Shown here: positions 16,869-23,254 of the stretch, in pieces
Numbering within the stretch: position 1 is the stretch's first letter
Layout of the letters: each line of letters opens with the position of its first letter
Source: UTCHB3 sp964431385
GTDB taxonomy: Bacteria; Bacteroidota; Ignavibacteria; Ignavibacteriales; Ignavibacteriaceae
DNA: 25,611 nucleotides
Direction: 5' to 3'
NCBI GenBank assembly: GCA_964431385.1
Contig: CAYSJM010000048.1
Coordinates: 1 to 25,611, forward strand
Notes under the pieces: model-generated
The model's input: the letters and a program-made list of their open reading frames with translations, nothing else
Told to the model about the DNA's origin: nothing
Database searches by the model: none
Made by a program: the position numbers and the translations under genes

Positions 16869-16899
16869 AGAATATACAAAAGATTTCATATATAACAAA
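16869..16899 (-). promoter_or_regulatory. Candidate promoter of the three-gene T9SS propeller operon
   Basis: On the minus strand TTTG (16899-16896) is followed after 19 bases by TATATTCT (16876-16869), close to the Bacteroidota -33 TTTG / -7 TAnnTTTG pattern. The same elements with the same spacing occur on the plus strand at 16988-17018 and 19748-19778. Confidence 0.55.
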
Positions 16900-16939
16900 A
16901 ACTGCCGGCGAACAGCATTTTTCTTGTTACCCTTCTATC

Positions 16940-16990
16940 CCCTGAATCGAGCGTACAGGAGTAAACCTCCTTGAGTCAGGGCATTTTTTT
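16940..16990 (+). terminator. Terminator-like hairpin and T run upstream of the barrel-like gene
   Basis: CCCTGA (16940-16945) pairs with TCAGGG (16976-16981), and inside it AGGAG (16957-16961) pairs with CTCCT (16967-16971). Seven Ts follow at 16984-16990. There is no plus-strand gene upstream to terminate, and the T run is also part of the -33 region of the next promoter. It may stop antisense transcripts from the divergent operon, or be accidental. Confidence 0.4.
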
Positions 16991-17018
16991 GTCACATAAA
17001 AATATTACCGTATATTCG
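16988..17018 (+). promoter_or_regulatory. Candidate promoter of barrel-like gene, copy 1
   Basis: TTTG (16988-16991), 19 bases, TATATTCG (17011-17018). It is conserved in copy 2 despite substitutions in the spacer, which supports function. The leader to ATG 17079 would be about 55 bases. Confidence 0.6.
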
Positions 17019-17078
17019 CTCGAAAATCTAAAAAGTTTGCTCACTCACTTTTTTTTACAAATCCGGATCATCACGAAT

Positions 17079-17726
17079 ATGAAAAAATCGATTTTAATAG
17101 CATTTTTGTTCTTTCTCCCCTCCGTAAATGCACAAATACCCGCAGAACTCTTTTTTGGAGATAAAAAGGCGACCCTCGATGTTCTTTTTTTCAAGCCATT
17201 CAGAGATTCGGAGGGGAAAAACAGTGACTGGGTTCTCTTCAACCGAGGAAAAGTTACCCTCGATTATAAAATGACTCCGGATGATAACAAACCATTCTTT
17301 GTCGCTATGCAAGCTGTAAGTTACAGTCCCCCGGCTCTTGGCGGATTTGGACCCGTTGCAGTTTCGCTGATTACGAATGACGGAATGTACCCAAAACTCG
17401 GATTGCAGTATGTTAAAGGGACGAGTGATTTTTTGTTCTTCGGCTGGCTGATCTGCGAAACTCTGAAAGACCCCGATGTTGATCTCTACCTCTTTGCCAG
17501 ATACACTCCTCTGATTTCCGGAAAAACACGCCTTTTTACCCAGATAGAAACGAATAGTGCATTCCCTGCCTGGGCTGGCGGTGAACCTTCACTCTTCCAG
17601 TGCCTTCGCCTTGGTTTGATGTGGAACGGATTCCAAACAGGCATCGCCATCGACCTCACACAAAAAGGCAAAAACGACCTAAAGACCACCGAGAATTCAG
17701 GTGTCTTCGTCAGATATGAGTTTTAA
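17079..17726 (+). CDS. Small exported barrel-like protein, intact copy, unknown function
   Basis: 215 aa from ATG 17079, chosen because the signal peptide (KKSILIAFLFFLPSVNAQ) starts there and a conserved promoter lies upstream; the longer frame from TTG 16971 would begin before the promoter. The mature part has alternating strands and aromatic girdle-like positions (VLFNRGKVTLDYKM, FLFFGWLICETL, VDLYLFARYTP, RLGLMWNGFQTGIAIDL) and ends in Y-E-F, a C-terminal aromatic as in outer-membrane barrels. I do not recognise the family. A second, frameshifted copy lies at 19839-20485, and the two proteins are nearly identical where comparable, with many synonymous base changes between them, so both were under selection for sequence after duplication. 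The gene converges on the T9SS pseudogene 27 bases downstream. Confidence 0.82.
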   Translation: MKKSILIAFLFFLPSVNAQIPAELFFGDKKATLDVLFFKPFRDSEGKNSDWVLFNRGKVTLDYKMTPDDNKPFFVAMQAVSYSPPALGGFGPVAVSLITNDGMYPKLGLQYVKGTSDFLFFGWLICETLKDPDVDLYLFARYTPLISGKTRLFTQIETNSAFPAWAGGEPSLFQCLRLGLMWNGFQTGIAIDLTQKGKNDLKTTENSGVFVRYEF

Positions 17727-17753
17727 AAAAGTGTGGTTAACCTGATATTACCT

Positions 17754-19553
17754 CTACTCAGTTAAAATCAATTTCCTGGTTATGCTTTTTCCCGAGTGAG
17801 TCAGAGTGTAGAAGTAAACCCCGGCTGACAGATTCTTTGCATTCATTCCGACAGAGTGCACCCATGTCTCCCTGAAGCCCTCCGCGAGGGTTGAAATTCT
17901 TTCCCCGAGCGGGCTGAATACTTCAAGCCTTATCTCCCCTGCAACAGGCAACACAAATCGGATAACAGTCTCGGGATTAAAAGGATTCGGGTAATTTTGC
18001 TCCAGACGAAATGTTGTGATTCCTGAAGTGCTGATTTCAATAATGTTTGAATATGTGAATGTACCGTCACCATCTATCTGCTTCAGACGGTAATAATATT
18101 TGCTACCGTTAGTAACCATAATGTCGGAATAAGTGTAGTATTTTGGTAAATTGCACATTCCATGTCCCTCAATAAAGCCGATCTTCGACCAGTCTGAGTT
18201 TGGGGTTTTTCTTTCCACTTCAAAGCCGTTGTTATCAACCTCAGTGGCGGTTTGCCAGTTGAGTTGGATGCTGTTTCCCGCGAGCCTTCCCGAGAATGAG
18301 ACAAGTTCAACAGGTAACTGGTTATCTGAATCAGTGAATTTGGCGATGCGTTTTGAGAGAGAAGTTGCATCAAATGAGATAAACTGCCCCCCAACAATGA
18401 ATGACTGATAATGCCATGAAGGTAAAATGGCATGAACTGCGCCGTCGAGGTTGGTACCGATATTTGTCCATGAACTGCCATCCCATTTGGCGAGGTATTT
18501 CATCGGGTTTATACCTGAAGCAGTAAACGCACCACCGGCATAAAGGTCACCGTTCATTTCTGCGAGCGAGTAAACATTGGTATTGAGCCCATCACCCACA
18601 CCCGACCATACAGCACCATCAAATTTGGCTATATAGCTTGCAGCAGATTCTCCTGCCAACGATACTAAACCGGCGGCATAAAGTTCTCTCCCGATAAAAA
18701 GGAGTGAACGGCACTGACTAATGACTCCGGAACCCAATTCATCCCATCTACTGCCGTTCCATCTCGCAACCCCTCTCGGGGCGATGCCTCCAGAGGTTGT
18801 AAAAACACCACCCGCGTAAAGTGTGGTGCCATCGTGTGCGAGAGCCGAAACAGTGGCGTCAAACCCGCTTCCAAAGCCCGACCAGTTAGTACCATCGAAT
18901 GCAGCAATCCTTAGAATATTGTGCTTCCCACAAAGTTGAAATCTCCCCCTGCATAGAGTGTCCCGCTTTTTTTACAACAGGGCATTTACCCCGCCGCCGC
19001 TTAAACTCTGTCCGCCCACCGCACTCCATGAAGAACCGTTCCACTTCGCGATATAATTGACGGTCAGGCTTCCCGCCGTGATAAAGTTTCCGCAGGCGTA
19101 AAGGTCGGTTCCGATAATAGTCATTGCAAAAACCTGCCCGTCAAGTCCTGTTCCGAGTGAAACCCACTGTGAACCGTTCCATTTCACAATTCCTTTTGTG
19201 ACCGCAGTTCCAGCGACGGTCATCCAACCACCCAAATAAATATCACTTCCGTTAACCAGAACGCAAGCGATAATGCTCTGATTATTTCCCGTGGCACCGT
19301 AGGTTCCACCGATCGTGGAAAAGTTGATTGACTGAGTTTTTTTCGGTCCCTGCTTCTTCTGAAAACGGGGGTGCCCATCAGTATAAGTGTCAACGGTCTA
19401 ACCGGTAGCATCAAAGGAGCCTGTGATGTTTTCTTTTATTGTTCCGTCGGCATTAAGGACGGAGCTAAGAGATTTGTTCTCTGTGGTCTGGGAGAAAATA
19501 CTCCCGTTTATAAGGATGATCAAGACTGAGGTTGTAAACAAATACCTTGCCAT
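17754..19553 (-). pseudogene. Decayed T9SS surface protein with 'AKWNGSSW' repeats
   Basis: Read from ATG 19553 (GGGAGA upstream; signal peptide RYLFTTSVLIILINGSIFSQ), the frame meets a TAG at 19398-19400 within a conserved N-terminal segment. It reopens and runs through repeats of the type ALxxxGxxLYxGGxFxxAGxxxxxYIAKWNGSSW. A second break lies at 18972-18974: from a seven-base homopolymer there the sense continues in another frame (SGTLYAGGDFNFVGST) for about 20 codons, then returns to the first frame near 18915 (NILRIAAFDGTNWSG). The rest, about 327 codons to 17754, is open: more repeats, a fibronectin-like segment (LPVELVSFSG, QLNWQTATEVDNNGFEVER) and a T9SS sorting tail (EQNYPNPFNPE). 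One nonsense change plus two compensating frameshifts make it a likely pseudogene. If the breaks are sequence errors it would be a ~600-aa surface protein. Confidence 0.78.
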
Positions 19554-19672
19554 GGCATCTCCCGTTGTTTTGTTTCAGGAAGTATCGAAAAAAAACATTA
19601 TTTATGGTTTGAGGAGGCGGTAAACGGCAAAAACCGCACCACTTCGGCAGGTTATTTTGGCAAGGTTTGTCT

Positions 19673-19695
19673 AAAAACGGGAGGGAACCGTTTTT
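19673..19695. terminator. Symmetric hairpin terminator candidate
   Basis: AAAAACGG (19673-19680) and CCGTTTTT (19688-19695) pair perfectly around a 7-base loop, with A and T tracts on both sides, so it could terminate in either direction. It lies between the pseudogene start and the second barrel-like gene and would insulate the two divergent units. Confidence 0.6.
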
Positions 19696-19747
19696 CTGTC
19701 CGTAACTTAATCATATTTTTGAACAAAGTCAATAGTCAGGGCGTTTT

Positions 19748-19778
19748 TTTGTCACTTTAAAATATTACCGTATATTCG
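19748..19778 (+). promoter_or_regulatory. Candidate promoter of barrel-like gene, copy 2
   Basis: TTTG (19748-19751), 19 bases, TATATTCG (19771-19778). Elements and spacing are as in copy 1; the spacer carries a few changes. Confidence 0.55.
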
Positions 19779-19838
19779 CTCGAAAATTTGGAAAGTTTGT
19801 TCACTCACTTTTTTTTACAAATCCGGATCATCACCAAC

Positions 19839-20485
19839 ATGAACAAATCGATTTTAATAGCATTTTTGTTCTTCCTCCCCTCCATTAATGCACAAATACC
19901 CGCAGAACTCTTTTTTGGAGATAAAAAAGCGACCCTCGATGTTCTTTTTTTAAACCTTTCAGGGATTCAGAGGGAAAAAACAGTGACTGGGTTCTCTTCA
20001 ACCGAGGAAAGGTTACCCTCGACTATAAAATGACTCCCGATGATAACAAACCATTCTTTGTCGCCATGCAGGCTGTAAGTTACAGCCCCCCGTCACTTGG
20101 CGGATTTGGACCTGTTGCGGTTTCGTTGATAACGAATGACGGAATCTACCCAAAACTCGGGATGCAATATGTAAAAGGGACGAGTGATTTTTTGTTCTTC
20201 GGCTGGCTGATCTGCGAAACTCTTAAAGACCCCGATATCGATTTGTACCTCTTCGCAAGATACACTCCGGTAATCTCAGGGAACACCAGGCTCTTCACCC
20301 AGATAGAAACAAACAGTGCTTTCCCTGCATGGGCTGGCGGGGAGCCTTCTCTCTTCCAGTGCCTTCGCCTCGGTTTGATGTGGAACGGATTCCAGACCGG
20401 GTTTGCCCTCGACCTCACGCAAAAAGGGAAAGGCAACCTGAAGACTACCGAGAATTCAGGGGTTTTTGTCAGATATGAGTTTTAG
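19839..20485 (+). pseudogene. Second copy of the barrel-like protein, interrupted by a one-base frameshift at a UUUAAAC site
   Basis: ATG 19839 starts a signal peptide (NKSILIAFLFFLPSINAQ) and runs in step with the 17079-17726 product to DVLF. Compared with copy 1 one base is missing in the run C-TTTTTTT-AAAC (19944-19955), so the frame ends at TGA 20031-20033. The correct frame continues to 20485 and encodes the rest of the protein, with only about 10 of 151 residues differing from copy 1. The break lies on T_TTA_AAC (19949-19955), in the register of a -1 slippery heptamer; a -1 shift there restores a full-length 215-aa product. The downstream part also has its own ATG at 20030 overlapping the TGA (ATGA), so it could be made by re-initiation, but without a signal peptide. 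It may be a recent pseudogene, a sequencing error in a homopolymer, or recoded. Confidence 0.75.
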
Positions 20486-20495
20486 TTATGGTGAA

Positions 20496-22394
20496 TCAGA
20501 GGTAATATCGCCAGTCGAAAGCGAGTCTAAAGCCGACATACCACAAATTCTGAAGTTCTTTTAACTTAAAATCAAGGTTTTCCACTAATTCCATATCATA
20601 GGGAATATCCACCCCACCGTAGAACTGAATAAAGAGCTTTGAACTCTGCTCTGATGCAAATGTTCTGAATGGTCTGTATTCCAGAATAGGTAGCTCGATC
20701 CTCGTCGATTTATAGGAAGCCAATACAAACCCGCGCTCATTATTTGGCGTAAGCCCTTCATGAAATGCAACATCCCTGATATTCAAACCAAATAACTGAA
20801 CACTCACCTCTCTACCAAAAATAAACTGGAATCTGCCGACCGGTGTGGAAATTCCTGAATGCCATGGAATCAGACCGCCGTTTGCAGCAAATGCCGCCAT
20901 CTTTTCGAGCGTCTCAGGAGCCATCCAAGACAAAAACGGGGCTGTAAAAATCAAGTCACCAGGAATTAAAAAAAACGGACATCTAAGCTTTATGTTGATA
21001 GAACTTCTCGCCGGAATCGATGAGAGAAGGTTACCGTAGGCTTTTGTTTCAGGCAAGTCAACAATACCTGAAAAGGCACCACTTTCACGCTTATAACCCA
21101 CACCAAGGAATGCAAGACCGTCACTCGATTCACTTAAAACTCCATCAAGTCCTACACCAAATTTAATTGTTGCATCCACTCCGGAGATAACACCGGGATA
21201 GTCTTGTCCCGGTCCAAAACTGCGGGAAACAACTGTACCTGAAAGGGATGCACTAAGACCAATAAAAAATCCGAGTTCCGACCTGAATCGTGGAAGTTCA
21301 CCCAACCCCTTGGAAAGAGCAGGAACCGGTGTAATGGTAATTATTGGAGTTGTCATTGCAATAACGGTGCTGTCAATCTTAAGCGGCGGCATAAAATCCA
21401 CTTTCGAGATGTTAAAATCAGCCGGCGAAAAAAGATCAACACTATCTAATGGAGCGGAGTTTATATTTATTTTACCCGCGAATGCGTCAAGGAGATGCCC
21501 AAGACTCATCTTAACCAGATTAGCGGTTCTTTCAATGTCTTCGTTTCTGATCCATGCATCACCAACGATAATAACCGGCACACCTTCCCATGTCGTTGTC
21601 TGAATCCCGTGTTCGTTGTAATAGTCATGCGACCCCTTTTTCTGCGATGGATCACCCCAGACCCCGGCTGCATGCCCGGCTGCAGTAAAATCTTCGAGGA
21701 AATGGATCGCAAACGCCTCATCTGCCAGTGCAGAAAGAAGAAGTTGAGTCTTTTCTTCATTTGTAAGTGAAACGGTTGCGGAATAAGATGCTTTATAAAG
21801 TGCCAATTGGTGATAAATCATATACACACCAAGTGCGTTAAGAGGAACACCTTCAGATATGGAGTTGGTGATATACGCGGCGAGCGTTTGGGTGGTACCG
21901 GCTACAGATGTCAGGAAGTGAACATCATTATGCCCTGCTCTTGAGGCATATTCAGGGTCCGCCCTTTGGAAGCGGAGGTCGGAATCCCTCAACGCATTTA
22001 ACACATCATCCCGCGAGTCGGCTTGTGCAAGCTCTGTTTTTAACTCATTGGCTATTTCACTTACTTTAAGTATCCAGAGGGAGTTCAAAACGATATTCAA
22101 CATATCATGCGAAGAAATGGAGTGATCACCACTGATTGCCGGCCATGAGACAAAATCGATCAAATGGTGCGAGGAGACATCTCCGTTATTAATCAGGTTT
22201 GGGGTGAGTCTTCCTTCTGAACCTTTTATGGCTATCTTCCAAATGTCCTCGAAAAGTTTCCTTTGTTCCGGCGAAAGCCTCTCAACTGCCACTCGAGCAA
22301 TATCTCTGTGCTCTGGAAATATCCAACAATATGTTAAACTTGGTGAAGAAACGATTATCAGGTTGAACAGAAAAAGGAAAGCTGTTTTTTTCAT
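20496..22394 (-). CDS. Predicted zinc-dependent phospholipase C / S1-P1 nuclease-like exported hydrolase with beta-rich C-terminal half
   Basis: 632 aa. The signal peptide is followed by W24 as the likely first mature residue (TYC before W24 fits the -3/-1 rule), with H29 five residues on; in S1/P1 nucleases and zinc phospholipases C the N-terminal Trp is a zinc ligand, and P1 has W1 and H6. H231-x3-D235-x5-H241 in AIHFLEDFTAAGHAAG has exactly the P1 H116/D120/H126 spacing. H159 (NDVHFL) and H256 (GSHDYYNEHG) are further ligand candidates; the usual acidic partner four residues after H256 is Asn260, with Glu261 next to it. About residues 325-632 look like beta strands of an outer-membrane or surface domain (FFIGLSASLSGTVV, TIKFGVGLDGVL, KLFIQFYGGVDIP, GFRLAFDWRYYL), not part of the known enzymes. 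Last gene of a tight operon, 16 bases after the DUF4249 gene. The fold is moderately sure; the substrate is unknown. Confidence 0.72.
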   Translation of the reverse strand: MKKTAFLFLFNLIIVSSPSLTYCWIFPEHRDIARVAVERLSPEQRKLFEDIWKIAIKGSEGRLTPNLINNGDVSSHHLIDFVSWPAISGDHSISSHDMLNIVLNSLWILKVSEIANELKTELAQADSRDDVLNALRDSDLRFQRADPEYASRAGHNDVHFLTSVAGTTQTLAAYITNSISEGVPLNALGVYMIYHQLALYKASYSATVSLTNEEKTQLLLSALADEAFAIHFLEDFTAAGHAAGVWGDPSQKKGSHDYYNEHGIQTTTWEGVPVIIVGDAWIRNEDIERTANLVKMSLGHLLDAFAGKININSAPLDSVDLFSPADFNISKVDFMPPLKIDSTVIAMTTPIITITPVPALSKGLGELPRFRSELGFFIGLSASLSGTVVSRSFGPGQDYPGVISGVDATIKFGVGLDGVLSESSDGLAFLGVGYKRESGAFSGIVDLPETKAYGNLLSSIPARSSINIKLRCPFFLIPGDLIFTAPFLSWMAPETLEKMAAFAANGGLIPWHSGISTPVGRFQFIFGREVSVQLFGLNIRDVAFHEGLTPNNERGFVLASYKSTRIELPILEYRPFRTFASEQSSKLFIQFYGGVDIPYDMELVENLDFKLKELQNLWYVGFRLAFDWRYYL

Positions 22395-22410
22395 TTTGTA
22401 ATCGAAGATT

Positions 22411-23244
22411 TTACTGCAGAGACGAAATGGCCTTTACCGTTTTGCTTCTTCCAACGAACATACCTATGCCATCGCCGAGGATGTTCCATCTTACGGTTGT
22501 TGACGGTTGTCCAAAAACTGCATCGGAAAGTTTGCTCGATCCTTTTGTTTTAAAGTAGTCGTAAAAGGAACCGTCATAGACATAAATACCGACACCCAAA
22601 TCCTGTGGACGGGCAAGATACGAGGGCGTTATTTCTGCCGATTGTGCCTGAATTGTAGTCGTATTTACATTGGGCAGTTTTTTCACAACTACATTATACT
22701 TGTTGTCCTCGGTGTAAATCTGTCCGGTTTGGGTAAAAGCAAGCCAGGTAACTGCATAAGCTTCGTCACCCCTTGGAGTAATATCCGCACTCATCACTTT
22801 AATGGTTTTACCGGTGTCATTCACAGAATTCAGGAGGAAAACTCCGCCTATTGTTCCGGCATCAGGTATCTTTGTTACAGCTCCGGCAGTGAGGCTCTCC
22901 CATGATACCAGCAATTCGTAGGTTTTTCCCGCCCTGGCTTTCACTCCCGTCGGAGCTGAATAGAGCCCATCTTTAGTATGCCTTAAGACATAACGAAGTG
23001 TATCTACTTTTATGGAAACCACGGCATTAGTCAGGTTTGCAAAATCGCCTCTGAATGGTACTGCAACAGGAAGTGTTCTGCCGATATAAATATCTTTAAT
23101 ATCCTGTCCGTCCTCAAGCAAGCCCCTGATTACAAGTTTCATCTCATACGGGAATTCCTCTTCACCCACTACCTGCTCACAACCCGATAGCAAAACACCA
23201 AAAAACAGAGAAAAAATCAGGAGAAAATTTCTATCATACCTCAT
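22411..23244 (-). CDS. DUF4249-type lipoprotein, partner of TonB-dependent receptor
   Basis: 277 aa. A lipoprotein signal peptide ends in the lipobox LLSGC with Cys22. The mature part has the DUF4249 layout: an early E-F-P-Y-E-M-K-L-V-I-R-G-L-L-E-D strand, an Ig-like first half with IKDIYIGRTLPV and NAVVSIKVDTLRYVLRHTKDGLYSAP, then GKTYELLVSWE, and a C-terminal half ending WNILGDGIGMFVGRSK, typical of the family's conserved G-x-G-x-F. DUF4249 lipoproteins usually sit directly beside a TonB-dependent receptor, as here, and are thought to help it at the cell surface, as SusD does for SusC. The start lies 10 bases after the receptor stop codon, so translation is probably coupled. No clear ribosome site; a TGAGGTATGA duplication spans the junction. 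Confidence 0.83.
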   Translation of the reverse strand: MRYDRNFLLIFSLFFGVLLSGCEQVVGEEEFPYEMKLVIRGLLEDGQDIKDIYIGRTLPVAVPFRGDFANLTNAVVSIKVDTLRYVLRHTKDGLYSAPTGVKARAGKTYELLVSWESLTAGAVTKIPDAGTIGGVFLLNSVNDTGKTIKVMSADITPRGDEAYAVTWLAFTQTGQIYTEDNKYNVVVKKLPNVNTTTIQAQSAEITPSYLARPQDLGVGIYVYDGSFYDYFKTKGSSKLSDAVFGQPSTTVRWNILGDGIGMFVGRSKTVKAISSLQ

Positions 23245-23254
23245 ACTTCATACC

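Larger units (their letters stand above)
16680..17078. other. Divergent intergenic region with two promoters and two hairpins
   Basis: This 399-base stretch separates the minus-strand propeller operon from the plus-strand barrel-like gene. It holds a small perfect hairpin CTGACG-GAGG-CGTCAG (16748-16763), the alternative start and ribosome site of the propeller gene at about 16799-16812, divergent promoter candidates (16869-16899 minus, 16988-17018 plus) and a terminator-like hairpin at 16940-16990. No further gene is seen. Confidence 0.6.
16974..17726 (+). repeat. Duplicated segment, copy 1 (753 bp)
   Basis: Homology with 19734-20485 begins at AGTCAGG and ends at the stop codon. It covers 105 bases of promoter and leader plus the whole coding region. 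The two copies differ in length by exactly one base. They lie in direct orientation, 2007 bases apart, flanking the T9SS pseudogene. Confidence 0.9.
19734..20485 (+). repeat. Duplicated segment, copy 2 (752 bp)
   Basis: Direct-orientation copy of 16974-17726, one base shorter. The leader is the same length (105 bases to the ATG) and the missing base falls in the T run near 19945-19951. Confidence 0.9.

Noticed and set aside
17744..17755. 12-base inverted match GATATTACCTCT with 20498-20509, just after each duplicate copy
   Set aside because: A 12-base match is expected by chance in a window this long, and the copy at 20498 is the coding end of the hydrolase gene. No longer homology surrounds it.
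18665..18907. Separate 80-residue minus-strand gene
   Set aside because: It is an out-of-frame reading of the pseudogene; the conserved repeats lie in the other frame. The same applies to the frame at 19220-19414.
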